A DNA stretch of 64,000 bases from UBA2970 sp965221075 (GTDB taxonomy: Bacteria > Verrucomicrobiota > Verrucomicrobiia > Limisphaerales > AAA164-E04): NCBI GenBank assembly GCA_965221075.1, contig OZ244865.1, forward strand, positions 2,170,001 to 2,234,000, written 5' to 3'. The notes below the pieces were generated by a model. That model was not told the origin of the DNA. It saw only the letters and a list, made by a program, of their open reading frames with translations, and ran no database searches. Both the position numbers and the translations under genes were made by a program. Positions 7,570-25,874 of this stretch are shown piece after piece. Numbering within the stretch: position 1 is the stretch's first letter; every line of letters begins with the position of its first letter.

Positions 7570-9741
7570 CTACGCGTGCAGGGCCGCCCCCTCGCCGGCG
7601 TCGACTATGCCCTCCAGAATGCCGTCGGGAACCCTCTCGAAGCGCAGCGGCTCCATGGAGTAGGAGGCGCGCCCCCGGGAGAGGGAGCGGACCACGGTGG
7701 AGTATCCGAACATCTCCGAGAGGGGGACCTCGGCGTGGATCGACGCCAGCCGGGAGCGGCTCTCCAGGCGGGTGACCCGCCCCCTGCGCCGGCTGATGTC
7801 CCCCAGGATGTCGCCCTGGTAGCTCTCGGGGGCCGAGACCTCCACCCTCATCAGCGGCTCCAGCAGCGCCAGGCCCGCCCTGCGGGCGGTGTCCCGGAAG
7901 GCGAAGATGGCCGCCATCTTGAACGCCAGCTCGTTGGAGTCCACCTCGTGGAAGGAGCCGTCGACCACCGTCGCCGCCACGTCCACCATGGGGTATCCGG
8001 CCAGGACGCCGCCGGCCAGCGACTCCTCCAGCCCCGAGACCACCGCCGGAAGGAACTCCCTGGGGATGGCCCCGTCCCGGATCCGGGTCTCGATCCGGTT
8101 GCCTTTGCCCGAGGGCTCGATCCGGATCCTCACATGGCCGTACTGGCCCCGGCCTCCGCTCTGGCGGACGAAGCGCCCCTCCCCGTCGGCGGCCTGCGAG
8201 ACGGTCTCGCGGTAGGCGATCTGGGGGGCCCCGGCGTTGGCCTGGACCTTGAACTCGCGCAGCAGCCGGTCCCGGATGATCTCCAGGTGCAGCTCCCCCA
8301 TCCCCGAGATGATCAGCTGCCCGGTCTCCTCGTCGACCTTCCTCCAGAAGGTCGGGTCCTCCTCGGAGAGGCGCTCCAGCCCCTCGGCCAGGCGGTCCCG
8401 GTCGGCCGTCGAGCGGGGCTCGATGGCCATGGAGATCACCGGCTCGGGAAAGGTGGGGGGCTCCAGCAGGATCCCGTGGCGGCGGTCGCAGAGGGTGTCG
8501 CCGGTGGCGGCCTGGCGCAGCCCCACCAGGGCGGCGATGTCGCCCGAGCGGATGGTGTCCACGTCCTCGCGCTTGTCGGCCTGGATCACCAGCAGGCGGC
8601 TGACCCGCCCCCTGCGGCCGGTGCGCATGTTGTGCACCACCTCGCCCTTGCCCAGCCTCCCCCGGTAGACCCGGAAGAAGACCAGCTTGCCCACGAAGGG
8701 ATCGTTCCAGAGCTTGAAGACCAGGCCGCAGAAGGGCTCCCGGTCGTCGGCGGCCACCGGGACGGAGGCTCCGCCCTCCCCGGGCAGGTGCGCCTCGATC
8801 GCCTCCACCTCCAGGGGGGAGGGCAGGTAGTCCACCACCGCGTCCAGCAGCGGCTGCACCCCGCGCTTCTTGAAGGCCGAGCCCCCGATCACCGGCACCA
8901 GCTCCTGGCGGCAGGTCAGGCGGCGGATGGCCGCCTTGAGCTCGGCGGGATCCACCGGCCGGTCCTCGATCACCAGCTCGGCCACGCGGTCGTCGCGGTC
9001 GGCCACCGCCTCCACCAGGGCCTCGAGCGCCAGGCGGGCCCTCTCGGCGTCCTCCCCCTCCAGGTCGGCGACCCGGTAGGCCATCCCCGCGGGATCGTCC
9101 CGATCGTAGACCAGCGCCTTGGCGCTGACCACGTCGATCACCCCGCGCAGATCCTCCTCGCCGCCCAGGGGCAGCGCCACCGGCCAGGCGTTGGCGCCCA
9201 GCTTGGCGCGCATCTCCTCCACGGTCCGGTCGAAGTCGGCCCCCACCCGGTCCATCTTGTTGACGAAGGCCAGCCGGGGCACCCGGTACTTGTCGGCCTG
9301 GCGCCAGACCGTCTCGGACTGGGGCTGGACCCCCGCCACCCCGCAGAAGACGGCCACCGCCCCGTCGAGCACCCGCATGGAGCGCTCCACCTCGGCGGTG
9401 AAGTCGACGTGGCCGGGGGTGTCGATGATGTTGATGCGGAAGCGGTCCCCCTCGAAGCCCTTGAAGGTCCCGTCCCGCTGCTGGCTCCAGAAGCAGGTGA
9501 TCGCCGCCGAGGTGATGGTGATCCCCCGCTCCTTCTCCTGCTCCATCCAGTCGGTCACCGTGTTCCCGTCGTGGACCTCGCCCATGCGGTGGATCCGGCC
9601 CGAGCAGTAGAGGATCCTCTCGGTGGTGGTGGTCTTGCCGGCGTCGATGTGCGCCGCGATCCCGATGTTGCGGGTGCGCTCCATCGGGAAGCCGCGCCCC
9701 GGCTCGTTGGCCGGGGAGAACCGTTCCACCTCCTGAGTCAC
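7570..9741 (-). CDS. fusA: Elongation factor G
   Basis: GTPase that drives translocation and, with ribosome recycling factor, splits post-termination ribosomes. The P-loop AHIDAGKTT, the switch motif DTPGHVDF, NKMDR, and domains IV-V (GRGQYGHVRIRIEP and GDISRRRGRV) are all present. The GTG start at 9741 was chosen because family members carry 10-20 residues before RNIGIAAHID, and it has GGAAG just upstream; an ATG at 9684 would leave only four residues before that block. It is 723 aa from the chosen start or 704 aa from the ATG. A 16-bp tandem repeat lies immediately upstream. Confidence 0.95.
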   Translation of the reverse strand: MTQEVERFSPANEPGRGFPMERTRNIGIAAHIDAGKTTTTERILYCSGRIHRMGEVHDGNTVTDWMEQEKERGITITSAAITCFWSQQRDGTFKGFEGDRFRINIIDTPGHVDFTAEVERSMRVLDGAVAVFCGVAGVQPQSETVWRQADKYRVPRLAFVNKMDRVGADFDRTVEEMRAKLGANAWPVALPLGGEEDLRGVIDVVSAKALVYDRDDPAGMAYRVADLEGEDAERARLALEALVEAVADRDDRVAELVIEDRPVDPAELKAAIRRLTCRQELVPVIGGSAFKKRGVQPLLDAVVDYLPSPLEVEAIEAHLPGEGGASVPVAADDREPFCGLVFKLWNDPFVGKLVFFRVYRGRLGKGEVVHNMRTGRRGRVSRLLVIQADKREDVDTIRSGDIAALVGLRQAATGDTLCDRRHGILLEPPTFPEPVISMAIEPRSTADRDRLAEGLERLSEEDPTFWRKVDEETGQLIISGMGELHLEIIRDRLLREFKVQANAGAPQIAYRETVSQAADGEGRFVRQSGGRGQYGHVRIRIEPSGKGNRIETRIRDGAIPREFLPAVVSGLEESLAGGVLAGYPMVDVAATVVDGSFHEVDSNELAFKMAAIFAFRDTARRAGLALLEPLMRVEVSAPESYQGDILGDISRRRGRVTRLESRSRLASIHAEVPLSEMFGYSTVVRSLSRGRASYSMEPLRFERVPDGILEGIVDAGEGAALHA

Positions 9742-9773
9742 TTTCTTCCGTATAGGATTTCTTCCGTATAGGA
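9742..9773. repeat. Perfect 16-bp tandem repeat upstream of fusA
   Basis: Two exact adjacent copies of TTTCTTCCGTATAGGA (plus strand). On the coding strand each reads TCCTATACGGAAGAAA, offering a TATAC element and a GGAAG ribosome-binding-like core. The second copy ends directly at the GTG chosen for fusA. It may be a small duplication of a ribosome-binding or promoter element; function is inferred only from position. Confidence 0.9.
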
Positions 9774-9776
9774 GAA

Positions 9777-9803
9777 GGCCCCGGGGACGTGTCGCCCGGG
9801 GCC
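9777..9803 (-). promoter_or_regulatory. Strong hairpin in the rpsG-fusA spacer
   Basis: A perfect 9-bp stem (GGCCCCGGG with CCCGGGGCC) closes a 9-nt loop between the rpsG stop and the fusA repeats. In the transcript it is followed by UUCUCCUAUAC, only weakly U-rich, so it could be an attenuator or RNA-stability element rather than a full terminator. Confidence 0.5.
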
Positions 9804-9824
9804 GCCCGCCTCGTCCGCTGCCGC

Positions 9825-10298
9825 CTACCAGCGGAAGTGCGCGAACGCCTTGTTCGAAGTCGCCATCTTGTGCACCTCGTCGCGGCGCTTGATCGCCGCG
9901 CCCTGGCCCCGGTAGGCGTCCATGATCTCGCCGGCCAGGGCGTGCTTCATCGGAATGCTGCGGCGGCCGCCGGCAAACTTCACCAGCCAGCGCAGCGCCA
10001 GCGCGTTCTGGCGCTCGGGCGAGACCTCCAGGGGGACCTGGTAGGTGGCGCCGCCCACCCGCCGGGACTTCACCTCCAGCCTCGGCCTCACGTTCTCCAC
10101 CGCCCGCTGCAGGATGTCCACCGGGCTGTCCTCGCCGAGCTTCTCGGTCAGGATGTCGAAGGCGCCGTAGACCACCTTCTGGGCGACCGTCTTCTTGCCC
10201 TGCGACATCACCACGTTGATCAGCCGGCCCACCAGCGGGCTCTGGTGCCTGCCGTCCGGGGTCGCCGCCCGCTTCTCCGCCTGCCTCCTGCGCGACAT
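9825..10298 (-). CDS. rpsG: 30S ribosomal protein S7
   Basis: Primary 16S-binding protein that nucleates the 30S head; represses the str operon in E. coli. The 157 aa product begins MSRRRQAEKRAATPDGRHQ and contains SPVDILQRAVENVRPRLEVK and ALRWLVKFAGGRRSIPM, followed by the C-terminal RDEVHKMATSNKAFAHFRW. It starts 9 nt after the rpsL stop. Confidence 0.98.
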   Translation of the reverse strand: MSRRRQAEKRAATPDGRHQSPLVGRLINVVMSQGKKTVAQKVVYGAFDILTEKLGEDSPVDILQRAVENVRPRLEVKSRRVGGATYQVPLEVSPERQNALALRWLVKFAGGRRSIPMKHALAGEIMDAYRGQGAAIKRRDEVHKMATSNKAFAHFRW

Positions 10299-10307
10299 CC
10301 CGCCTCC

Positions 10308-10688
10308 CTAGCTGGAGCCCTTGGCCCGCTTGACCCCGTACTTGGAGCGGCTCTGCCGGCGCTTCTCCACCCCCCCGGCGTCGAGGGTGCCCCGGACGAT
10401 GTGGTAGCGCACCCCGGGCAGATCCTTCACCCTTCCCCCCCGCACCAGGACGATCGAGTGCTCCTGCAGGTTGTGCCCCTCGTCGGGGATGTAGGCGATC
10501 ACCTCGTAGCCGTTGGTCAGCCGGACCTTCGCCACCTTGCGCATGGCCGAGTTGGGCTTCTTGGGGGTCCGGGTCATCACCTGGACGCAGACCCCGCGGC
10601 GGAAGGGGCAGTTCTCGAGAGCCGGCGACTTCGACTTGAAGCGCACACGCTCGCGGCCCTTTCGGACCAGCTGGTTGATGGTCGGCAT
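10308..10688 (-). CDS. rpsL: 30S ribosomal protein S12
   Basis: Decoding-centre protein. The 126 aa product starts MPTINQLVRKGRERV and has TPKKPNSAMRKVAKVRLTNG and GHNLQEHSIVLVRGGRVKDL. Lysines are present at the two classical streptomycin-resistance positions (K43 and K88), so the sequence looks drug-sensitive at those sites. The segment before GHNLQEHS is PDE rather than the more common PG-x. It follows rpoC after about 100 nt. Confidence 0.98.
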   Translation of the reverse strand: MPTINQLVRKGRERVRFKSKSPALENCPFRRGVCVQVMTRTPKKPNSAMRKVAKVRLTNGYEVIAYIPDEGHNLQEHSIVLVRGGRVKDLPGVRYHIVRGTLDAGGVEKRRQSRSKYGVKRAKGSS

Positions 10689-10790
10689 CGGCTCTCTGCA
10701 GAGGGGCTCCCCGGGGCCCCGGGGGGCGAAGGGAAGGCGGAGGGTAGGTCGGCGGATCTTCGGTTACAAGGCTTTTCTCGGAAAAAAGCG

Positions 10791-15506
<4,716 letters not shown>

Positions 15507-15613
15507 CTTGTCCTCCTTGCGCTCGCGGCGGGGCCTGGGGGCCCCGCCCTCCGGGATCAGGCCCTGGAAGCGGCCGGCGCCGTCCAATACCGAGGCTGGA
15601 TCAGTCATGGGAT

Positions 15614-21019
<5,406 letters not shown>

Positions 21020-21068
21020 ACAATGCGCTTCGCCATCGGCAAGCCGGCCGGGCAAAACCCGCCTGCCC

Positions 21069-21096
21069 GCGGCGCCCCCTCCCTCACGGGCGCCGC
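21069..21096 (-). promoter_or_regulatory. Hairpin in the rplL-rpoB spacer (candidate attenuator/processing site)
   Basis: A perfect 9-bp stem (GCGGCGCCC with GGGCGCCGC) with a 10-nt loop sits in the 193-nt spacer between rplL and rpoB. A second 6-bp stem (GGGACC with GGTCCC) lies just upstream at about 21114-21140. E. coli has an attenuator and RNase III site at the same junction; here no U-tract follows, so attenuation is only a possibility. Confidence 0.45.
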
Positions 21097-21212
21097 AACA
21101 CTATCGGAAATGGGACCAGGGGCTCCCCGCCCGCGGTCCCGCAGGACGCGCCGCCGCCGCTCCCCTCCTCCGGCCCGGGAGGAAGGGCGCGGACGGCGGC
21201 CGCGCGGAGCTG

Positions 21213-21599
21213 CTACTTCAGCTCCACCTTGCCTCCGGCCTCCTCCAGCTTCTTCCTGGCGGCCTCGGCCTCCTCCTTGGGGGCCGCCTCGAGGATGGTG
21301 GAGGGAGTCCCCTCCACCAGCTTCTTGGCGTCGGCCAGGCCCAGGCCGGCCTTGACCTCGCGCACCGCCTTGATCACCGGGATCTTCTTGTCCGAAGGCG
21401 GCTTCTCGGAGAGCACCACGTCGAACTCGGTCTTCTCCTCGGCCGCCTCGCCGCCGCCATCGGCTCCCCCCGCCGCGGCCACCGCCACCGGAGCGGCGGC
21501 GCTCACGCCCCACTTCTCCTCCAGCATCTTGACCAGGTCGGCGGCCTGCACCACCGTCAGCTGGCCCAGCTCCTCTGCTATCTTCTCTAGATCTGCCAT
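21213..21599 (-). CDS. rplL: 50S ribosomal protein L7/L12
   Basis: Stalk protein that recruits translational GTPases. The 128 aa form starts MADLEKIAEELGQLTVVQA; an in-frame upstream start would add 11 unrelated residues. It has the N-terminal dimerisation helix pair, an alanine/glycine-rich hinge, and the globular domain with EKTEFDVVL, KKIPVIKAVREV and GLGLADAKKLVEGTP. It follows rplJ. Confidence 0.97.
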   Translation of the reverse strand: MADLEKIAEELGQLTVVQAADLVKMLEEKWGVSAAAPVAVAAAGGADGGGEAAEEKTEFDVVLSEKPPSDKKIPVIKAVREVKAGLGLADAKKLVEGTPSTILEAAPKEEAEAARKKLEEAGGKVELK

Positions 21600-21688
21600 C
21601 TCGTCCGTAGGAACGCGTCGGAGGGGGGCCATCGGGGCCCCCCCGGATTAAACCGGACTGCCCGGTCGACGCGGGTTGAAAAAGAATG

Positions 21689-22198
21689 CTACCGCTCCGC
21701 CTTCCCGGCCCGGATCACCTGGGCCAGCTGCCGTCCCGGAGCCTGCACCAGGGAGGCCAGGCTGCGGGCAGGGGTGCGGATCAGGCCGGCGATCATGGAG
21801 CGCAGCCCGTCCAGCGAGGGCAGATCGGCGATGCGCCCCACCCCCTGGGCGTCGAGCCGCTCGCGGCCCAGGAAGCCGAACAGCATGCGGGGCCGGTCGT
21901 GCTCCTCCCCGAACTCCTGGACCACCTTGGCCGCCGAGGAGATCTCGCCGGCGCCGGTCAGCACCGCCACCTGCCCCTTGAGGGAGGTCCCGAGGCCCTC
22001 GAAGCCCGCCTCGGCGGCGGCGATCCCGAAGATCGAGTTCTTGACCACGTGGATCTCCCCCTGCACCCGGCGCAGGCGGCGGCGCAGCTCGGTGAACGCC
22101 TCCACCGTCAGGCCGTGGTAGTCGACCGCGATGAAGTAGGAGGAGGAGCGCAGCCGCTCCAGGTACTCCGAACCGATCAGCTCTTTTTCCGCTCGCAT
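21689..22198 (-). CDS. rplJ: 50S ribosomal protein L10
   Basis: Stalk base protein that anchors L7/L12 dimers. The 169 aa product includes SSYFIAVDYHGLTVEAFTEL and VVKNSIFGIAAAE, typical of L10. It starts only 19 nt after rplA, so the long rplJ leader that binds L10-L12 in E. coli has no room here. The C-terminal helix that binds L12 is short and basic-tailed. Confidence 0.95.
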   Translation of the reverse strand: MRAEKELIGSEYLERLRSSSYFIAVDYHGLTVEAFTELRRRLRRVQGEIHVVKNSIFGIAAAEAGFEGLGTSLKGQVAVLTGAGEISSAAKVVQEFGEEHDRPRMLFGFLGRERLDAQGVGRIADLPSLDGLRSMIAGLIRTPARSLASLVQAPGRQLAQVIRAGKAER

Positions 22199-22217
22199 GG
22201 GTCTCGGGAATCGGGTG

Positions 22218-22919
22218 TCAGGCCGCCTTGGCCAGGCTGCGGAGGTCCAGGCGGAAGGGCGGGCTCATGGTCCCGCTGAGGGCGCCGCCGACCAGGTAGG
22301 TCCCCTTGGCTCCGGCGGGCCGGGCCCTGACCACCGCGTCGATGATCACCTGGGCGTTCTCCCTGAGGTGCTCGGGAGGGAAGGAGAGCTTGCCGATGGG
22401 CACGTGGATGTTCCCGGTCTTGTCGATCTTGAACTCCACCCGGCCGGCCTTCACCTCGCGCACCGCCGCGGCGGTGTCCTCGGCCACGGTGCCGGTCCGG
22501 GGGTTGGGCATCAGGCCGCGGGGCCCCAGCACCTTGCCCAGCTTGCGCACCTCGGCCATGGCCGAGGGGGTGGCGATGGCCACGTCGAAGCCGGTCCACC
22601 CCTCCCGGCAGCGCCGGAGGGGCTCCTCCAGGCCCACATGGTCGGCGCCCGCTTCGGCGGCGGCCTCGGCCGCCGCCGAGCCGTCCTCGGCGAAGACCAG
22701 CACCCGGACCTGCTTGCCGGTCCCGTGCGGCAGGGGGGCGGTCCCCCGCACCATCTGGTCGGACTGGCGCGGATCCACCCCCAGGCGCAGAGCCAGATCC
22801 ACGGTCTGGTCGAAGCCGGTCTTGGGCAGCCTGCCCAGGGTCTCGATCGCCTCCTCCAGCGGATAGAGGCGCTTGGGATCGATCAGCTCCAGGGCCTTGC
22901 GGTATCGCTTGCTCGGCAT
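22218..22919 (-). CDS. rplA: 50S ribosomal protein L1
   Basis: Mobile L1-stalk protein helping E-site tRNA release. The 233 aa product has MPSKRYRKALELID, the domain II region LGPRGLMPNPRTGTV, and the C-terminal domain I segment with NIHVPIGKLSF and LRENAQVIIDAVVRARP. It starts 2 nt after the rplK stop. Residues 161-225 resemble the extra C-terminal tail of RpoC in this window. Confidence 0.98.
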   Translation of the reverse strand: MPSKRYRKALELIDPKRLYPLEEAIETLGRLPKTGFDQTVDLALRLGVDPRQSDQMVRGTAPLPHGTGKQVRVLVFAEDGSAAAEAAAEAGADHVGLEEPLRRCREGWTGFDVAIATPSAMAEVRKLGKVLGPRGLMPNPRTGTVAEDTAAAVREVKAGRVEFKIDKTGNIHVPIGKLSFPPEHLRENAQVIIDAVVRARPAGAKGTYLVGGALSGTMSPPFRLDLRSLAKAA

Positions 22920-22921
22920 TC

Positions 22922-23347
22922 TCAGTCCTTGATCTCGATCCCCATGCTCAGGGCCGTCCCGGCGATCATCCGGAAGGCCGCCTCCTCGCCGCCGGCGTTC
23001 AGATCCTCCTTCTTGGCCCGGACGATCTCCAGCACCTGCTCCCGGCTCACCCTGCCCACCTTGCTCTTGTTGGGCACCTTGGAGCCGGAGGCGATCCCGG
23101 CCGCCTTCTTGAGCAGGACTGCCGCCGGGGGGGACTTGGTGACGAAGGTGAAGGACTTGTCCTGGTAGACGGTGATCACCACCGGGATCACCATCCCGGC
23201 CTGGCTCTTGGTCCGCGCGTTGAACTCCTGGCAGAAGCCCATGATGTTGACTCCCTGCTGGCCCAGGGCCGGTCCCACCGGGGGGGCCGGGTTGGCCTGC
23301 CCGGCCGGGATCTGGAGCTTCACCATTCCGGTAACCTTCTTCGCCAT
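22922..23347 (-). CDS. rplK: 50S ribosomal protein L11
   Basis: GTPase-centre protein. The 141 aa product has the conserved N-terminal QIPAGQANPAPPVGPALGQQ motif (shown in part) with GVNIMGFCQEFNART and ends ALSMGIEIKD. It starts 7 nt after nusG and precedes rplA, the universal L11-L1 order. Confidence 0.98.
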   Translation of the reverse strand: MAKKVTGMVKLQIPAGQANPAPPVGPALGQQGVNIMGFCQEFNARTKSQAGMVIPVVITVYQDKSFTFVTKSPPAAVLLKKAAGIASGSKVPNKSKVGRVSREQVLEIVRAKKEDLNAGGEEAAFRMIAGTALSMGIEIKD

Positions 23348-23354
23348 CTCGCCC

Positions 23355-23903
23355 CTATCCCTTGTCGATCTGCCAGTACTCCAGGTCCACCGGGGTGTTG
23401 CGCCCGAAGATGCTCACCACCACCCGGATCTTCCCCCGCTCCTTGTCGATCTCCTCGATCTCCCCGCTCAGGTTGAGGAAGGGGCCGTCGTTGATCTTCA
23501 CCGTGTCGCCGATCTCGAACTTGATCTTGGGCCGCTCCCGCTCGGCCGAGTCGGCGATCCGGCTGCGGATCAGCTCGACCTCCTCCTCGCTGGTGGGCAG
23601 GGGGTTGTCCCCGCCGATGAAGCCGATGATCCCGGGGGTCTCCTGGATGAAGTGCCAGGGGCCGTCGTTGATGCGCCGGTCCTCGTCGAGCAGCTCCATC
23701 TCCACGAACACGTAGCCGGGGTAGAGCTTGCGCTTGGTGACCTTCTTCTTGCCGGCGCGGATCTCGGCCACGTTCTCCTCGGGGACCAGGACGTCCCCGA
23801 TGCTCTCCTCCATGTCCTCGGGAATCTTCCGCTTCTCGATGTTCTCCCTGACGTTCTTCTCCTGTCCGGTCAGGGTGCGCAGGACGAACCACTCCTTCTT
23901 CAC
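23355..23903 (-). CDS. nusG: Transcription termination/antitermination protein NusG
   Basis: Processivity factor bridging the RNA polymerase clamp and S10 or Rho. The 182 aa product starts with GTG at 23903 (VKKEWFVLRTLTGQE), 2 nt after the secE stop; no earlier start fits. The NGN domain contains LYPGYVFVEMEL and GIIGFIGGDNPLPTS; the C-terminal KOW domain has KFEIGDTVKINDGPFLN. Its partner RNA polymerase in this window carries unusual extra modules. Confidence 0.97.
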   Translation of the reverse strand: MKKEWFVLRTLTGQEKNVRENIEKRKIPEDMEESIGDVLVPEENVAEIRAGKKKVTKRKLYPGYVFVEMELLDEDRRINDGPWHFIQETPGIIGFIGGDNPLPTSEEEVELIRSRIADSAERERPKIKFEIGDTVKINDGPFLNLSGEIEEIDKERGKIRVVVSIFGRNTPVDLEYWQIDKG

Positions 23904-23905
23904 GC

Positions 23906-24172
23906 CTAGTAGATGAGCCAGGTGATCAGCCCGTGGAAGACCGTGTCCCACAGCACCACCACCAGCCCCAGCAGGGCGGTGGCCAGGATCACCAGCACCG
24001 TGGAGCCCTTCAGCTCCTGGGTCGTGGGCCAGGAGCACTTCCTGAGCTCGGCCTTGGTCGACTCCACGAACATCCTGAGGCGCAGCAGGTGGCCCCTCCA
24101 CCACAGGAAGGCGAAGAGCGCTCCGGCCGCCGCCAGCCAGACCAGGTAGTTGATCGACAGCCACTCGTTCAC
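23906..24172 (-). CDS. secE: Preprotein translocase subunit SecE
   Basis: Essential clamp subunit of the SecYEG channel in the inner membrane. The 88 aa product has an N-terminal hydrophobic stretch (INYLVWLAAAGALFAFLWW), the amphipathic conserved helix FVESTKAELRKCSWPTTQEL, and a C-terminal transmembrane segment LVILATALLGLVVVLWDTVF. The KAELRKCSWPT motif is diagnostic. It lies between tRNA-Ser and nusG. Confidence 0.96.
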   Translation of the reverse strand: MNEWLSINYLVWLAAAGALFAFLWWRGHLLRLRMFVESTKAELRKCSWPTTQELKGSTVLVILATALLGLVVVLWDTVFHGLITWLIY

Positions 24173-24200
24173 AGGCGCGGGAGGGAGCGGACCGGAGGGA

Positions 24201-24288
24201 TGGCGGAGGGAGGGGGATTCGAACCCCCGGAGGATCTCTCCTCAGCGGTTTTCAAAACCGCCGCAATCGACCGCTCTGCCATCCCTCC
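24201..24288 (-). tRNA. tRNA-Ser(UGA)
   Basis: An 88-nt cloverleaf with encoded CCA: acceptor stem GGAGGGA/TCCCTCC, anticodon loop TTTGAAA (anticodon TGA), and a long variable arm typical of class II serine tRNAs. The T-loop GGTTCGAATCC is intact. It lies between tRNA-Trp and secE within the cluster. Confidence 0.97.
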
Positions 24289-24308
24289 GTCCGGACCCGG
24301 GGCCCAGA

Positions 24309-24384
24309 TGGCAGGACGAGAGGGACTCGAACCCCCAACCGACGGTTTTGGAGACCGTTGCTCTACCAGTTGAGCTACCGTCCT
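24309..24384 (-). tRNA. tRNA-Trp(CCA)
   Basis: A 76-nt cloverleaf with encoded CCA: acceptor stem AGGACGG/TCGTCCT, D-arm AGCTCAACTGGTAGAGCA, anticodon loop CTCCAAA (anticodon CCA) and T-loop GGTTCGAGTCC. A tuf-tRNA-Trp-secE order is common in bacteria; here tRNA-Ser follows it. Confidence 0.97.
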
Positions 24385-24400
24385 GCAGGCTCGCTCTGGG

Positions 24401-25591
24401 CTATTCGACGATGTCACTGATCCGGCCGGCCCCGATGGTGCGGCCTCCCTCGCGGATGGCGAAACGCTGCCCCTTCTCCATGGCCACCGGGGTGATCAGC
24501 TCGACGTCCACCGAGACGTTGTCCCCGGGCATCACCATCTCCACCCCCTCGGGCAGGGTGACCGTCCCGGTGACGTCGCTGGTGCGGAAGTAGAACTGGG
24601 GGCGGTACTTGGTGAAGAACGGGGTGTGGCGCCCCCCCTCCTCCTTGGAGAGCACGTAGACCTCGGCCTTGAACTTCATGTGGGGAGTGATGGTCCCGGG
24701 CCGGGCCAGCACCTGGCCCCGCTCCACCTCGTCCTTCTTGACGCCGCGCAGGAGCACCCCCACGTTGTCCCCGGCCTTGGCGCTGTCGAGCAGCTTGCGG
24801 AACATCTCGATGTCGGTGGCGGTGGTCTTGCGGGTGTCCCGCAGGCCCACGATCTCCACCTCGCTCATCTTCTTGAGCTCGCCCCGCTCCACCCTTCCGG
24901 TCACCACCGTGCCGCGTCCCTCGATGTTGAACACGTCCTCGATGCACATCAGGAAGGGCTTGTCCACGTCGCGCTCGGGCAGGGGGATGTGCTCGTCGAT
25001 GGCCTCGAGCAGGTCGCCGATGGCCTTCTCGCCCGCGGGGTCGCCCTCCATGGCCTTGGTGGCGCTGCCCCGGATGATGCTGGCGTCGTCGCCGGGGAAC
25101 TGGTACTTGCCGAGCAGGTCCCTCACCTCCATCTCCACCAGCTCAAGCAGCTCCTCGTCGTCGACCAGATCGACCTTGTTGAGGTAGACCACGATGGCGG
25201 GCACCCCCACCTGGCGGGCCAGCAGGATGTGCTCCCGGGTCTGGGGCATGGGGCCGTCGGCGGCGCTGACCACCAGGATGGCGCCGTCCATCTGGGCGGC
25301 GCCGGTGATCATGTTCTTCACGTAGTCGGCGTGCCCCGGGCAGTCGACATGGGCGTAGTGCCGCTTCTCCGACTCGTACTCCACGTGGGAGACCGCGATG
25401 GTCACCGTCTTGGACTCGTCGCGCACCGTCCCCCCCTTGGTGATGTCCGCGTAGGAGATCTGCTCGGCCAGCTGCTTCCTGGCCTGCACCGCCACGATCG
25501 CCGCCGTCAGGGTGGACTTGCCGTGATCGACGTGGCCGATGGTTCCCACGTTGACGTGCGGCTTGGTCCTCTGAAATGCTTCCTTTGCCAT
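24401..25591 (-). CDS. tuf: Elongation factor Tu
   Basis: GTPase delivering aminoacyl-tRNA to the ribosome. The 396 aa product has GHVDHGKST (19-27), DCPGHADY (83-90), NKVD (138-141), and the domain II/III motifs RGTVVTGRVERGELKK and FRTSDVTGTVTLPEGVEMV. It is the only tuf in the window and heads the cluster behind tRNA-Thr, not downstream of fusA. Confidence 0.98.
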   Translation of the reverse strand: MAKEAFQRTKPHVNVGTIGHVDHGKSTLTAAIVAVQARKQLAEQISYADITKGGTVRDESKTVTIAVSHVEYESEKRHYAHVDCPGHADYVKNMITGAAQMDGAILVVSAADGPMPQTREHILLARQVGVPAIVVYLNKVDLVDDEELLELVEMEVRDLLGKYQFPGDDASIIRGSATKAMEGDPAGEKAIGDLLEAIDEHIPLPERDVDKPFLMCIEDVFNIEGRGTVVTGRVERGELKKMSEVEIVGLRDTRKTTATDIEMFRKLLDSAKAGDNVGVLLRGVKKDEVERGQVLARPGTITPHMKFKAEVYVLSKEEGGRHTPFFTKYRPQFYFRTSDVTGTVTLPEGVEMVMPGDNVSVDVELITPVAMEKGQRFAIREGGRTIGAGRISDIVE

Positions 25592-25647
25592 TCGAAACTA
25601 GCGTCTGTTCCTAGCGTCCCTCTGATTCCGTGCCGGCTCCGCGCCGC

Positions 25648-25723
25648 TGGAGCCCATGACCAGGCTCGAACTGGTGACCTCATCCTTACCAAGGATGTGC
25701 TCTACCGACTGAGCTACATGGGC
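25648..25723 (-). tRNA. tRNA-Thr(GGU)
   Basis: A 76-nt cloverleaf with encoded CCA: acceptor stem GCCCATG/CATGGGC, D-arm AGCTCAGTCGGTAGAGCA, anticodon loop TTGGTAA (anticodon GGT) and T-loop AGTTCGAGCCT. It is the first transcribed gene of the supercluster, 56 nt before tuf. Confidence 0.97.
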
Positions 25724-25874
25724 CCGTCCCAGCGGCCTGGAGGCAGGTCCGGGCCGACGGGCCGAAGGGGCTTCCGCCCGCCGGAGCAAGGAGGCGCGCC
25801 CGCCTGCTCCGGAAGGCGGCAGCAGAGCTGAAAGCGGCGGCCCGCCAGGACCCGGTCCCGAAACCGGAGGGGGG

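Noticed and set aside
10771..10789. GCTTTT-x7-AAAAGC hairpin just after the rpoC stop as a terminator
   Set aside because: Only six base pairs, mostly A-T, with the T-run inside the stem and none after it; a terminator before rpsL would also split the ribosomal cluster.
15507..15608. Extending RpoC to the ATG at 15608 (34 more residues)
   Set aside because: No ribosome-binding site there and the added residues are Pro/Arg/Gly-rich and unlike RpoC, whereas an AAGGAGG precedes the ATG at 15506.
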